64,000 nucleotides of DNA from Paenibacillus nanensis (GTDB lineage: Bacteria; Bacillota; Bacilli; Paenibacillales; Paenibacillaceae). Each line of letters begins with the position of its first letter. Position 1 is the first letter of the stretch. Shown here in pieces: positions 40,792 to 50,087 of this stretch. The notes beneath the pieces were generated by a model. The model saw only the letters and a list, made by a program, of their open reading frames with translations, ran no database searches and was not told where the DNA came from. The stretch lies in the NCBI RefSeq assembly GCF_003583765.1, contig NZ_QXQA01000009.1, positions 1 through 64,000 of the forward strand, read 5' to 3'. The position numbers and the translations under genes were made by a program.

Positions 40792-42439
40792 CGCGATTCC
40801 CCTCCCCTGATTCAAGCCCCGCGATTTTGTAGATGAGCGGTAGATTTAAATGCTCCCTTGCATGCGCAGCCAGACGGTCAAACGAAGCTTGCCTTCGTTC
40901 CTGGAAGGGATGCCCCGCGGAGAGCGGCGCGAGTCCTTTATCCGCTCTTGCCTCGTTCAGCCACGCGCGCCGAAAGTCGTCATTGTGAAGGATGCCGTGC
41001 ACAAACGTTCCCCAGAGCCGCCCGTCGGACGTGCATGCTCCTTCAGGACTCAGCTCAAGACTGCTGGAGCCGCACTCTCTTATGCGGAACGGCTGAATCA
41101 ATTCATCATTCAGCGGATGCATGCTCCCCATATGGATCTCATAGCCGTTAATCGGCAGACACCTGGCAGCCGCGCTCCCCTTACCGGCTCCGTTGTTCCC
41201 CCATAAATACGCATTTCCTTCCACCCGAACCGTACGTTTAATGTCGTTAAATAATACCTCGAAAGGGAAAAACCCCAGCCCTTCGGTCACTTTGCGGTCG
41301 GATTCCACGCCGTCTGGATCCAGCAGTCTATGTCCCAGCATTTCATAACCGCCGCATATCCCGGCCGCTCTGCCTCCGCCGGCAAGATGGCTCTTCAAAC
41401 AGTCGGCCAAGCCCTGATCACGGAGCCACGCTAAATCTTCCGCCGTATTTTTGCTGCCTGGAAGGATTACGATATCGGGCTTCCCCCATTCCTCGGGGCG
41501 CTGCACGATACGAAGCCTGACATCGGGCTCGCAGCGCAGCGGGTCCGCATCCGTGAAGTTGGCGATTCTCGGTAAACCGATGACCGCTACATCCAGCTTA
41601 TCGGACTCCGTATTCGATTGTCCCGCAGAATTGAACCTAAACGCATTGGAAAGCGACAAGGAATCCTCGTCCTCCAGCGCGAGCCCCGGCAAGAAAGGAA
41701 GTACGCCAAGCACGGGCTTGCCCGTCCGTTCCTCCAGCCAGTCGAGGCCCGGCTTAAGGAGCGAAACGTCACCTCTGAACTTGTTGATGATGAAGCCGCG
41801 AATCCGATCTCTTTCCTCCGGCTCCAGCAGCTCGAGCGTTCCGACAATGGAGGCGAATACGCCGCCCCGGTCGATATCCGCCGCCAGAATAACAGGGGCG
41901 TCCGCCCAAGCGGCCATCCGCATATTTACAATGTCGCGGTCCTTCAAATTAATTTCCGCCGGGCTGCCCGCCCCTTCCATCACCACGATATCGTATTCGC
42001 CGCGCAGCCTGCCTAGCGCCTCCCGGACGATTCGCCCCGCAGTGGGGAGATAGCTCTCCCGGTATTCTCTGGCTTCATACTCGCGCAGCGGCTTACCGTG
42101 AACGACAACCTGAGAAGACATCTCCTTGGTCGGCTTCAGCAGGATCGGATTCATATCCGTTGTCGCCATGATGCCGCAGGCGTCAGCCTGCATGCCCTGC
42201 GCGCGCCCGATTTCTTTGCCGTCAACTGTGACGTAAGCGTTGTTCGACATATTTTGCGATTTGAACGGCGCCGTCCGCAACCCGTCTTGCGCGAAGATTC
42301 GGCACAACGCGGCAACAATCCAGCTTTTCCCGACATCGGAGGCCGTTCCTTGAACCATTAATGTTTTCGCGATTCGTCCGTTCCGATGGGCGGGCTTCTC
42401 ATCAAGGTTCTCTTCAAGTTTCTCATCAAGTCCGGTCAT
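40772..42439 (-). CDS. cbiP: Cobyric acid synthase
   Basis: A 555-residue glutamine-dependent amidotransferase (CbiP/CobQ). The N-terminal dethiobiotin-synthase-like ATPase half has MVQGTASDVGKSWIVAALCR, QNMSNNAYVTVDGKEIGRAQ and MQADACGIMATTDMNPILLK. The C-terminal class I glutaminase half has GKPDIVILPGSKNTAEDLAW, GGRAAGICGGYEMLGHRLLD with the catalytic Cys, and WGTFVHGILHND. It adds four amide groups to adenosylcobyrinic acid diamide. ATG 42439 with GGAG 10 nt upstream is preferred and overlaps cobD by 14 bp. Confidence 0.94.
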   Translation of the reverse strand: MTGLDEKLEENLDEKPAHRNGRIAKTLMVQGTASDVGKSWIVAALCRIFAQDGLRTAPFKSQNMSNNAYVTVDGKEIGRAQGMQADACGIMATTDMNPILLKPTKEMSSQVVVHGKPLREYEAREYRESYLPTAGRIVREALGRLRGEYDIVVMEGAGSPAEINLKDRDIVNMRMAAWADAPVILAADIDRGGVFASIVGTLELLEPEERDRIRGFIINKFRGDVSLLKPGLDWLEERTGKPVLGVLPFLPGLALEDEDSLSLSNAFRFNSAGQSNTESDKLDVAVIGLPRIANFTDADPLRCEPDVRLRIVQRPEEWGKPDIVILPGSKNTAEDLAWLRDQGLADCLKSHLAGGGRAAGICGGYEMLGHRLLDPDGVESDRKVTEGLGFFPFEVLFNDIKRTVRVEGNAYLWGNNGAGKGSAAARCLPINGYEIHMGSMHPLNDELIQPFRIRECGSSSLELSPEGACTSDGRLWGTFVHGILHNDDFRRAWLNEARADKGLAPLSAGHPFQERRQASFDRLAAHAREHLNLPLIYKIAGLESGEGNRDGSAIS

Positions 42440-43535
42440 TCCGGCTGACTCCATTTTCTGTCAAGATCGTTCTAAGCGTCCCAATCAGTCTTTCGTTCTG
42501 CTCTCTTCGCTTTACGGCGACCCGGATATAGCTGTCATCTAGGCCCGGGAACTTGGAAGCATCGCGGATCAGCACCCCTTTTTTCCCCATTTCCCGCTGC
42601 AATGCGGCGGCTGTCATCAGTAGCTCATCGGGAATACGAAGCAGCAAATAGTTCGTTTGGCTTTCATGCACATACAACCCGAAAGATTGCAGCTCTCTTT
42701 GCAAAAACGGCCGTTCCTCCTGCAACCAGGCTAAGCTCGTTCTGGCGAATTCTTCGTCGTCCAGCACCGCCTCGCCAATCGACTGCGCTAGCGAATTTAC
42801 GCTCCATGGCACTTGCAGCGCACGCAGCGGGGCTAACGCTTCCGGATGTCCGACGATGTAGCCGAGTCTGATGCCGGGAATCGAATAAAACTTCGTCATC
42901 GAGCGGAGGACGAGCAAATTCCGGCGGAACGCCGCTTCCTTCAGAAGGCTGAAGCGGCCCTCCTCCGGCACAAAATCCATAAACGCTTCGTCCACAATAA
43001 CCGTTGCACCCGATTCAAGAAGCTCCCTTATTAACGCAGGATCGATTAGAGCGCCTGTCGGATTGTTCGGCGATCCGAGCATATAGAGACTGGCCCCCGA
43101 CTCTGCAATCGCCGCCGACACCCAGCTTCGATCCAACTGAAATCCGCTCGCTGCAGACAGCCGCCCTTCGTAAAGCGCCGCCCCCGACTTCCGGATCGCA
43201 TCGCCGTATTCCGCAAAGCATGGAACCGCAATCGCCGCTTTCGCGGGTCTAAGCGCCCGTACGGCCAAATCGATCAATTCCGCAGCCCCGTTCCCTACAA
43301 GAATGGAGTCCGGTTCAATGCCGTGCCGCTGCGCCAGCTTCGCTCTTAAGCTTCGCGATACCGGGTCCGGATAGTTGGTAATGTCGTGTTTGTAATGCAG
43401 CAGCGCGTCAAATACGGCAGCGGGCGGTCCGTAAGGATTCATATTGGAGCTAAAATCAAGGAAAGATGAAGCCGGCAATCCGAAGCTCTCTTCAGCCGAT
43501 TTCAAATCTCCCCCGTGTCCATATCGCTCAAGCAT
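42426..43535 (-). CDS. cobD: Threonine-phosphate decarboxylase (CobD), PLP-dependent
   Basis: A 369-residue fold-type I PLP enzyme of the CobD/histidinol-phosphate aminotransferase group. Motifs: LDFSSNMNPYGPPAAV, LVGNGAAELIDLAVRAL, MLGSPNNPTGALI, VDEAFMDFVP, and the PLP lysine in RSMTKFYSIPGIRLGYIVG. CobD makes (R)-1-amino-2-propanol phosphate from L-threonine phosphate for the nucleotide-loop linker. Its place between cobS and cbiP favours this over histidine synthesis. AGGGGGAG precedes the ATG. Confidence 0.9.
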   Translation of the reverse strand: MLERYGHGGDLKSAEESFGLPASSFLDFSSNMNPYGPPAAVFDALLHYKHDITNYPDPVSRSLRAKLAQRHGIEPDSILVGNGAAELIDLAVRALRPAKAAIAVPCFAEYGDAIRKSGAALYEGRLSAASGFQLDRSWVSAAIAESGASLYMLGSPNNPTGALIDPALIRELLESGATVIVDEAFMDFVPEEGRFSLLKEAAFRRNLLVLRSMTKFYSIPGIRLGYIVGHPEALAPLRALQVPWSVNSLAQSIGEAVLDDEEFARTSLAWLQEERPFLQRELQSFGLYVHESQTNYLLLRIPDELLMTAAALQREMGKKGVLIRDASKFPGLDDSYIRVAVKRREQNERLIGTLRTILTENGVSRNDRT

Positions 43536-43550
43536 CGTTGCTCCCCCTTG

Positions 43551-44375
43551 TTATACCGGCTGTGCCCAGATTATTGCCGCCAATAGTAGTACGGTCTCGA
43601 TGAACTCGTTCATCGCGCCATAGGTATCGCCCGTCAAGCCGCCGAGCTTTCTGTTCAGCCACGCGGCTGCGGTCCAGCCGCAAACGATGGACATGAAGCA
43701 GGCTGCCATTAGCGCGATCCCGATTAGGTAGAACGGATGTTCATGATTAATGTAATTAATCATTAATGCAATGAATGAAAGGATTGCCGCCGCTGCAAAC
43801 GAACCGGTAGCCTGTATTTTGTTAACGCCGCTAAATAAATTTCCCATTCCTTCGCCATGTCTGGCAGGCGGCCATCCCGCGATAGCCGCCGCCATCCAAG
43901 CCCGGCTCAGGGAGGTACCGAGAATGAACAGCGTAATTGGAGCCATCCCTTCTATGTCCCCTAGCTTTAGCAGTTCGGCAAGAAGAGCAGCTTTCAACAG
44001 CAGCAGAAGCACACCCGCGATAACACCCATAGCGCCGACCCGGCTGTCCTTCATAATTTCGAGCATCCGTTCTCTTGAACGGTGACTCAGTACCCCGTCC
44101 GCGGTATCCATCCATCCGTCCAAATGCAGTCCGCCGGTAAGTCCGGCCCAAAGCGCCAGCACAATCACGGCAGCAGGCCAAGGAGGCAGCACAAAGCTTA
44201 GCAGCCATGACGCCGCCCCTAGCGCGGCACCGATTAAGCCGCCCGCCAGCGGAAAATAAATGACACTGCGGGTTAATACCGGCTTCTCGAACGGGACTTG
44301 TACCGGGACCGGGAAGCGGGTTAGAAACTGGATGGCGGCGATTGCCGCCTGCATATGCAGCTTTAAGACACCCAT
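43551..44375 (-). CDS. cobS: Adenosylcobinamide-GDP ribazoletransferase (cobalamin synthase)
   Basis: A 274-residue membrane protein (about six helices) of the CobS family. It shows IAAIQFLTRFPVPVQVPFEK, the conserved GGLHLDGWMDTADGVLSHRS (H-L-D-G-x-x-D-x-x-D, metal/substrate site) and RSRERMLEIMKDSRVGAMGV. It joins alpha-ribazole to adenosylcobinamide-GDP to give adenosylcobalamin. ATG 44375 is chosen and overlaps cbiB by 13 bp, implying translational coupling since its own ribosome site is weak. Confidence 0.92.
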   Translation of the reverse strand: MGVLKLHMQAAIAAIQFLTRFPVPVQVPFEKPVLTRSVIYFPLAGGLIGAALGAASWLLSFVLPPWPAAVIVLALWAGLTGGLHLDGWMDTADGVLSHRSRERMLEIMKDSRVGAMGVIAGVLLLLLKAALLAELLKLGDIEGMAPITLFILGTSLSRAWMAAAIAGWPPARHGEGMGNLFSGVNKIQATGSFAAAAILSFIALMINYINHEHPFYLIGIALMAACFMSIVCGWTAAAWLNRKLGGLTGDTYGAMNEFIETVLLLAAIIWAQPV

Positions 44376-45343
44376 AATCCTGCCACCAACACTCCTGTTA
44401 GAATAAGAAGACAAACGCTGTACAGCATCTTCGCCGCTCTCCTAATATCTTGGGATTCCAGCTCGCGAATCGGCCAACCCATACGGGCGCGTTCGCTGGC
44501 GACGCCGAAATACCGGTTCTCGCCGCCAAGCTGCACGCCCGCCGCACCGGCAAAGGCGGACTCCGGTATTCCGCTGTTCGGGCTCGGATGGAGAGCGGCG
44601 AAAGTCCTTACCGCTTGCCAGCTGCGCCCTGCCGACAATCCGGGAGTAAGCCAAGCGGCGAAAATCATAAGCATACCGGTTATTCTTGCCGGTATGTAAT
44701 TCAACGCATCATCGAGACGAGCCGAGCACCAGCCGAAATGAAGATACGTCTCGTTCCGGTAGCCGACCATGGAATCCAGCGTATTCGCGGCGCGGTACAG
44801 CATCGCAAGCGGAGCGCCTCCAAGCAGAGCGAATACGATCGGCGAGACAAAAGCGTCCACCGTATTCTCCGCCACCGTCTCCACCGTCGCGCGGACCGCT
44901 TCTTTTTCGCTTAAGTCATGCGTGTCGCGGCCCACAATATAACCCGTATACTTGCGCGCTTCCGTCAGCCTTCCTTCTACGAGAGGCTTGTACACCAGCA
45001 TGGCCGCGTCCTTCAAGCCTTTCACGGCGATTGTCGTCGAAATAAACCATGCGGATACCGCATACCCCGCCCATGGATGGATCGCATCCGCAATCGCCGC
45101 GAGCAGCCACAAGACGCAATAGCTTGCAGCGAGTGTTGCGCTTGTCAATCCTATGCCGCGCCACTTAAGGGATCGCGGCGACATTCGAGCTCCCTCCCTT
45201 CGGAGTCGGCCCTCCAACAAACGAATGAACCTGCCTATCCAAATGACAGGATGCGTCGGCCATTTCGGATCGCCGATCAGCAAATCGATGACGATGGCTG
45301 CCGCGCAAAGAAGCAGAATCTCTTGCATGCTGTAGAAGATCAT
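44363..45343 (-). CDS. cbiB: Adenosylcobinamide-phosphate synthase CbiB
   Basis: A 326-residue membrane protein. Motifs: IDLLIGDPKWPTHPVIWIGR, then AETVEAENTVDAF-like VETVAENTVDAFVSPIVFAL, YRAANTLDSMVGYRNETYLH, FGWCSARLDDALNYIPARIT and GIPESAFAGAAGVQLGGENR. CbiB attaches aminopropanol phosphate to adenosylcobyric acid. ATG 45343 with GGGAGG 4-5 nt upstream overlaps cobU by 4 bp. Confidence 0.93.
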   Translation of the reverse strand: MIFYSMQEILLLCAAAIVIDLLIGDPKWPTHPVIWIGRFIRLLEGRLRREGARMSPRSLKWRGIGLTSATLAASYCVLWLLAAIADAIHPWAGYAVSAWFISTTIAVKGLKDAAMLVYKPLVEGRLTEARKYTGYIVGRDTHDLSEKEAVRATVETVAENTVDAFVSPIVFALLGGAPLAMLYRAANTLDSMVGYRNETYLHFGWCSARLDDALNYIPARITGMLMIFAAWLTPGLSAGRSWQAVRTFAALHPSPNSGIPESAFAGAAGVQLGGENRYFGVASERARMGWPIRELESQDIRRAAKMLYSVCLLILTGVLVAGLWVS

Positions 45344-45948
45344 AGATCCTCCCAGCGGAATGCGATCGATTTCAATTCAACCGGTATACCCGCCGTTACA
45401 AGAAAAACGCGTTCGCAAATGTCCGCCATTCGCTGGTTCAGCCTCCCCGCCTCGTCACGGAACCGCCGGCCGAGCGGATAGGTCGGCACGATGCCGTCCC
45501 CGACCTCATTGGTCACAAAGATCAGCGGATAGGAATAGCGCCCCGCGGATTCGGCAAGCCGCTTCTGTTCCCTATCTAAAATCGACGCGCCGTCCGTGTC
45601 TTCTTCCGCACGGAGCAGCCAATTCGTCTGCCATAACGTTAAACAGTCCACGAGAACCACTGGCGGCTGCCAACCTTCTGACTTTCGATACGCCGTATCG
45701 CTCTCCAGTCTGAATCGCTCCGCGAGCTGATCGAGCCGTTCGGCAACCGAGAACGGCTCCTCGATCGTCTCCCATTGGAAATCTGGCTGATCCCGGTCCG
45801 CCTGATGCAAGGCGATCCGTTCCTTCATCTCCTCATCATAGGGCTGGCAGGTGGCGATATAGATGCCGCGGGAGCCCGCTCTCTTTGCATACGCTTCGGC
45901 AAATCGGCTTTTGCCGCTCCTTGCCCCGCCCGTTACCATAATGGCCAT
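45340..45948 (-). CDS. cobU: Adenosylcobinamide kinase/guanylyltransferase
   Basis: A 202-residue CobU. It has a P-loop GGARSGKSRFAE at residues 7-18, YIATCQPYDEEMKERIALHQ, VVLVDCLTLWQTNWLL (Walker B-like) and FVTNEVGDGIVPTYPLGRRF, the G-x-G-I-V-P signature. It phosphorylates adenosylcobinamide and then transfers GMP to make AdoCbi-GDP. GGGAGG precedes the ATG. It follows cobT by 14 bp. Confidence 0.94.
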   Translation of the reverse strand: MAIMVTGGARSGKSRFAEAYAKRAGSRGIYIATCQPYDEEMKERIALHQADRDQPDFQWETIEEPFSVAERLDQLAERFRLESDTAYRKSEGWQPPVVLVDCLTLWQTNWLLRAEEDTDGASILDREQKRLAESAGRYSYPLIFVTNEVGDGIVPTYPLGRRFRDEAGRLNQRMADICERVFLVTAGIPVELKSIAFRWEDL

Positions 45949-45962
45949 TGTCGTCCTCCCGT

Positions 45963-47039
45963 TTAAGACTTGGAAACTCCCGCGCTGTCGAAGGTCGCCA
46001 TCTCCTGCATTAAACGAATCGAAGCGTCGAGCAGATGGAAAGCGAGCACGGCGCCCGTGCCTTCTCCGAGTCTCATGTCAAGCTGCAAGAGCGGCGAGAG
46101 CCCCAGCTTCTGTAGGAGCAGGGCATGGCCGCGTTCCTGCGACAAATGCGATGCCAGCATATATTCCCGCGCATGCTCGCAAAGCCTCATTGCAATGAGC
46201 GCAGCGGCGGATGAGATGTAGCCGTCGATCACGACGGGGCATCGGTTCGACGCTGCGCCGAGTATGACGCCGGCAAGGCCGGCGATCTCCGCTCCTCCTA
46301 CCTTCGCCAGCACGTCGATCGGATCTTCCGGATCCGGCTTGTTCAGCGCGATCGCCCGCTCAACGACATTGATTTTATGCGACAACGCTTTGTCGTCGAT
46401 TCCCGTCCCGCGGCCTGCCGTTTCCCTAACCGGCAAACCGGCCAGCACCGATACGATTGCGGCGCTTGCCGTCGTATTGCCGATGCCCATCTCTCCCGTA
46501 GCGAATACACGGACGCCTCTTTGCAGCTGCTCTTGGGCCACCTCAATGCCGGTCAGCACAGCGGATACCGCCTCTTCCCGGGTCATTGCCGGTTCTTTCG
46601 CCATATTACGGGTTCCCCATACCGCCTTGCGGCTAATTAACCGCTCATGCGAAAGCTCCGAGGCAACGCCGATATCGACGCAGACGACCTCGGCCCCCGC
46701 CTGCCGCGCCAAGACGTTGACCGCCGCGCCGCCGTTCAAAAAGTTGTGCACCATCTGCGGCGTTACCGCCTGCGGGAATGCGCTGACTCCCTCTTCGCAC
46801 ACGCCGTGGTCGCCGGCCATGACGATGACCGCCCGCTTGGACAAATCCGGCCACAGCTCCCCTGTAATGCCGGCAAGCTTTGCCGCAGCATCCTCCAGCT
46901 TGCCCAGACTGCCCGGCGGTTTCGTCAAGCTGTCGGAATGGCTGCGCGCAAGCCGTGCCGCCTCGTCGTCCATGGGGCGGATCCGGCGAATCGTTTCCTT
47001 AAGCGCCCGCTCTCCATTTGTTTCTTTATGCTCGTCCAT
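45963..47039 (-). CDS. cobT: Nicotinate-nucleotide-dimethylbenzimidazole phosphoribosyltransferase
   Basis: A 358-residue CobT. Visible: LTKPPGSLGKLEDAAAKLAG, VIVMAGDHGVCEEGVSAFPQ, VTPQMVHNFLNGGAAVNVLA, FATGEMGIGNTTASAAIVS, and C-terminal LDMRLGEGTGAVLAFHLLDA containing the catalytic Glu. It activates the lower ligand base as alpha-ribazole phosphate. The start is ATG 47039, 32 bp after btuD. Confidence 0.94.
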   Translation of the reverse strand: MDEHKETNGERALKETIRRIRPMDDEAARLARSHSDSLTKPPGSLGKLEDAAAKLAGITGELWPDLSKRAVIVMAGDHGVCEEGVSAFPQAVTPQMVHNFLNGGAAVNVLARQAGAEVVCVDIGVASELSHERLISRKAVWGTRNMAKEPAMTREEAVSAVLTGIEVAQEQLQRGVRVFATGEMGIGNTTASAAIVSVLAGLPVRETAGRGTGIDDKALSHKINVVERAIALNKPDPEDPIDVLAKVGGAEIAGLAGVILGAASNRCPVVIDGYISSAAALIAMRLCEHAREYMLASHLSQERGHALLLQKLGLSPLLQLDMRLGEGTGAVLAFHLLDASIRLMQEMATFDSAGVSKS

Positions 47040-47071
47040 TCCTTATCTTCCTCTCTTCTACCCGTTCTCCG

Positions 47072-47851
47072 TTAAGCTTTCGGCTGCAGCATCAGCTGCG
47101 GAGCCCCCGTTATCGGATGCCTGATGGCCGTTGTCTGGGTGCCGTACATCTCTTCGATGACCGAAGGCTGCAGCACGTCCTCCGGCGTGCCTGCCGCTGC
47201 GATTTTACCGTTATGCAAAGCAAGCAGTTCATCGCAATATAAAGCCGCCAGGTTCAGGTCATGCAGCACGGCAATGACTAACAGCCCCTTCTCCCGCTGC
47301 CAGGCGCGTACCGTATCCAGCAAGCTGACCTGATAGCCGATATCCAAATAAGTGGTAGGCTCATCGAGCAATAAAATGTCAGGCTGCTGCGCCATAAGCT
47401 TCGCCAGCGCCGCGCGCTGCCGCTCTCCGCCGCTTAATTGATGCAGCCTGCGCTTCTGGAGATGCCGCAGGCCCATCGTGTCGAGCGCTTCATCGATGAT
47501 CGAAGCCGGATCGCTTTCCTCACCGCCCAGCCAATTTTGATGCGGATATCTCCCCATCGCCACAACCTCGCGCACGGTAAAGCCTACCGGCGGTAGGCCG
47601 CCTTGCTGCAGGACAGCCAGCCTTCGGGCCAGCGTTTTTCGAGGCACTTCCGCGATCGGCCTGTCATCCAGCAGCACCTCGCCGCGGTCCGGACGGTCCG
47701 TGCCGGACAGCAGGTGCAGGAGCGTCGTTTTCCCCGCCCCGTTTGGCCCGATCATCCCGTAGAACCGGTCCGCCTCGAAGCTGTACGAGACCGAATCCAG
47801 CACAAGATTGCCCTGCCGCGTCGCCGTCAATTGGTTCGCTTTCATCTTCAT
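47072..47851 (-). CDS. btuD: Corrinoid ABC transporter ATP-binding protein
   Basis: A 259-residue ABC ATPase of the FecE/BtuD type: Walker A GMIGPNGAGKTTLLHLLSG, Q-loop LAVLQQGGLPPVGFTVREVV, signature HQLSGGERQRAALAKLMAQ, Walker B DILLLDEPTTYLDIG, and H-loop VLHDLNLAALYCDELLAL. The open frame runs 45 codons further up into btuC. ATG 47851 with AAGGAGG is the real start and overlaps the btuC stop by 4 bp. It powers corrinoid import at the inner face of the membrane. Confidence 0.93.
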   Translation of the reverse strand: MKMKANQLTATRQGNLVLDSVSYSFEADRFYGMIGPNGAGKTTLLHLLSGTDRPDRGEVLLDDRPIAEVPRKTLARRLAVLQQGGLPPVGFTVREVVAMGRYPHQNWLGGEESDPASIIDEALDTMGLRHLQKRRLHQLSGGERQRAALAKLMAQQPDILLLDEPTTYLDIGYQVSLLDTVRAWQREKGLLVIAVLHDLNLAALYCDELLALHNGKIAAAGTPEDVLQPSVIEEMYGTQTTAIRHPITGAPQLMLQPKA

Positions 47852-48891
47852 TCCCTGCCGCCTCCTTCGACCTTCATCCGCCGATGAAGCAAATAAGCGA
47901 ATATCGGCGCGCCGACAAGCGCCGTCACGACGCCAAGCGGGAGCTCCTTCGCGCCAAGCGCGGTCCTCGCCAGCGTGTCGGCCCACAGCATAAAGACGCC
48001 GCCGCCCATCGCGGACAGCGGAATGATAAGCCGATAATCCGGACCGACCAGCAGCCGGATCACGTGCGGCACGACCAAGCCGACAAATCCGATGACGCCG
48101 GATACCGATACGGCGGCCGCGGTCAGCAGCGTCGATACGATCAGCACCGCAAGCTTTGTCCGTTCGACCCTAACGCCAAGATTCGCGGCATGCCGCTCCC
48201 CGAGCGTAAACAAATTGAGCGCTTGACCGTGGAACAGAAGGATCGGAAAGGCGACGCATAAAAAAGGAAGAACCATATAGACATGCTCCCAGCTCCTGAG
48301 CGCGAGCGAGCCCATGATCCAGAATAAGATCTGATTCACGACGCCTTCCGACATCGAAACCAAAAGCGACACGAAAGCGCCGAGAAACGATTGAATGATG
48401 ACGCCGGACAAAATAACGGTTTCGATCTGCATGACGCCTTTGCTTCGAGAAAGCCATATGACAGCCATTAAAGTAACGATTCCGGTGCTGAACGCGACGA
48501 GCGGCACCGTCCAAATGCCGAGAACCATCTGCCAGCCCATAAAAATAATGAGAGCCGCGCCAACCGAGCTGCCCGACGCGACGCCAAGCGTATAAGGGTC
48601 CGCGAGCGGATTGCGCAGCACTCCCTGAAAGCCGGCTCCCGCAAGCGCGAGGCTTGCGCCTACGAGCACATCCAGAATGACGCGCGACAGCCTAACCTGC
48701 GTCACGACCGCGATCTCTCCGCTTGACCAATTCGCCTCAGCATCCGGCATGCCGGGCAGCTGATGCAGAAGGATTCCCCATACATCCCCAAATGACAGCC
48801 CGGCCGATCCGATAGACAGACATCCTATTATAGAAACAGCAAGAAGGAGCATAGCTGCTCCTCCATACGCCAAACCTTTTAATCGCAACAT
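47848..48891 (-). CDS. btuC: Corrinoid ABC transporter permease
   Basis: A 347-residue FecCD/BtuC-type permease with about ten membrane helices. It begins MLRLKGLAYGGAAMLLLAVS, with the family segments RLSRVILDVLVGASLALAGA, GFQGVLRNPLADPYTLGVAS and GFVGLVVPHVIRLLVGPDYR (the G-F-V-G-L-V-x-P-H coupling loop). It starts directly on the base after the btuF stop, so translation is coupled. The riboswitch and cob neighbours point to corrinoid rather than siderophore uptake. Confidence 0.93.
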   Translation of the reverse strand: MLRLKGLAYGGAAMLLLAVSIIGCLSIGSAGLSFGDVWGILLHQLPGMPDAEANWSSGEIAVVTQVRLSRVILDVLVGASLALAGAGFQGVLRNPLADPYTLGVASGSSVGAALIIFMGWQMVLGIWTVPLVAFSTGIVTLMAVIWLSRSKGVMQIETVILSGVIIQSFLGAFVSLLVSMSEGVVNQILFWIMGSLALRSWEHVYMVLPFLCVAFPILLFHGQALNLFTLGERHAANLGVRVERTKLAVLIVSTLLTAAAVSVSGVIGFVGLVVPHVIRLLVGPDYRLIIPLSAMGGGVFMLWADTLARTALGAKELPLGVVTALVGAPIFAYLLHRRMKVEGGGRE

Positions 48892-49914
48892 CTATTTGAT
48901 AAGCTCTGGGTGGATCGCCTTTGCTACCTCCAACAGTCCATCCGCGAGTCGTGGGCCGACGCGCACAAGAGGATCGTTCGATACCTCGACTAACCGGTTG
49001 TTCTTCACCGCATCGACGGCGTCCCAACCCGGCCTTGCTTCGATGCCCGCGACGATCGAGCTTTTCTCCTCTCCGAAGTCAGGGTAAATAATAATTTCAG
49101 GATTTTGCGTAATCACTTCTTCCGCATTTACTTCGAACCAGCCCGGCTGCGAGGCAGCGATGTTGATACCGCCCGCCAGCGTTACAATCTCGTCGAGGAA
49201 CTCGCCGGAACCGACTGTGTAACCTGGGGAAAACTCCAAGTACACCTTTTTCTTTTCCGCATCCTTCACTGCGCTTACGACCTGCTCTTTCACGTCGCGC
49301 ATCCGGTTTGCGACTTCCGCAGCTTCAGCTTGTTTATTCACCATTTTACCGACTTCTTCTATTTTCGCAACGACTTCGTCGTAGGTCTTCGGGTTCGTCG
49401 CGTAGACGTTCAGGTTCAGCTCGCGAAGCTTCGCAATCGCATCCGCGTTCATCGAGGACGACGCTAGAATCAAATCCGGGTTAAGCGCAACGACCGACTC
49501 GATGTTGGTCGTCATATCGCCGATCTTGGCCACGGCTGCCGCTTCCTCCGGATAGTTGCTCCATTCGTCCACGCCGACGACCGATTTGCCGGCGCCGATG
49601 GCGAAGATGGTTTCCGTCTCGCTCGGCACGAGGGTAACAATCGCGGTCGGCGCCTTTTCCAGCGTCAGCTCCGTTCCCGTCGCGTCCGTTACCGTGATCG
49701 GATATACCGTCTCGCCAGGCACGTTACCGGATGGCTCTTCCGACGGCTCCTCCGACGGCGTATTCGAAGCTCCCTGCTCCGTCTGTGTTCCGTTGTTGTT
49801 TGCGTTTCCGTTATTCGCCCCATTATTCCCGCCGCAGGCAGCCAGGAATACCATCATCATAATGAGCATCAAGCTCATGGCCGTTTTTATGCTTGTCCAC
49901 GTTGTTGCTTTCAT
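48892..49914 (-). CDS. btuF: Corrinoid-binding lipoprotein
   Basis: A 340-residue lipoprotein. The type II signal peptide MLIMMMVFLAACGG has its lipobox at LAAC. An N/G-rich linker (residues about 28-60) then leads to a cluster A-II substrate-binding domain: AIVTLVPSETETIFAIGAGK, VGVDEWSNYPEEAAAVAKIG, ESVVALNPDLILASSSMN, and KVYLEFSPGYTVGSGEFLDE. ATG 49914 has AGGAG 11 nt upstream. The upstream frame lies inside the riboswitch leader and is not coding. It is the first gene of the B12 operon. Confidence 0.92.
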   Translation of the reverse strand: MKATTWTSIKTAMSLMLIMMMVFLAACGGNNGANNGNANNNGTQTEQGASNTPSEEPSEEPSGNVPGETVYPITVTDATGTELTLEKAPTAIVTLVPSETETIFAIGAGKSVVGVDEWSNYPEEAAAVAKIGDMTTNIESVVALNPDLILASSSMNADAIAKLRELNLNVYATNPKTYDEVVAKIEEVGKMVNKQAEAAEVANRMRDVKEQVVSAVKDAEKKKVYLEFSPGYTVGSGEFLDEIVTLAGGINIAASQPGWFEVNAEEVITQNPEIIIYPDFGEEKSSIVAGIEARPGWDAVDAVKNNRLVEVSNDPLVRVGPRLADGLLEVAKAIHPELIK

Positions 49915-49967
49915 CGTTTCTTTCACTCCTATGTACGTTTGTCTATAAATCCAATCTCCAAGCCCAC

Positions 49968-50003
49968 AAAAAAAAGCATTCCCGGCCTCTGTGCCGGAAA
50001 TGC
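49968..50003 (-). terminator. Riboswitch-linked intrinsic terminator
   Basis: On the minus strand GCATTTCCGGC-ACAGA-GGCCGGGAATGC is followed by eight T. It lies between the cobalamin aptamer and btuF, so ligand-bound aptamer can stop transcription before the operon. Confidence 0.85.
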
Positions 50004-50087
50004 CCCGTAACATCCGCTGCAAATGCCGCGAATGCGCATAGCTTCTCCAACACCTCCCTAAGTCCACGTAGGTAACAGCGTTAACGC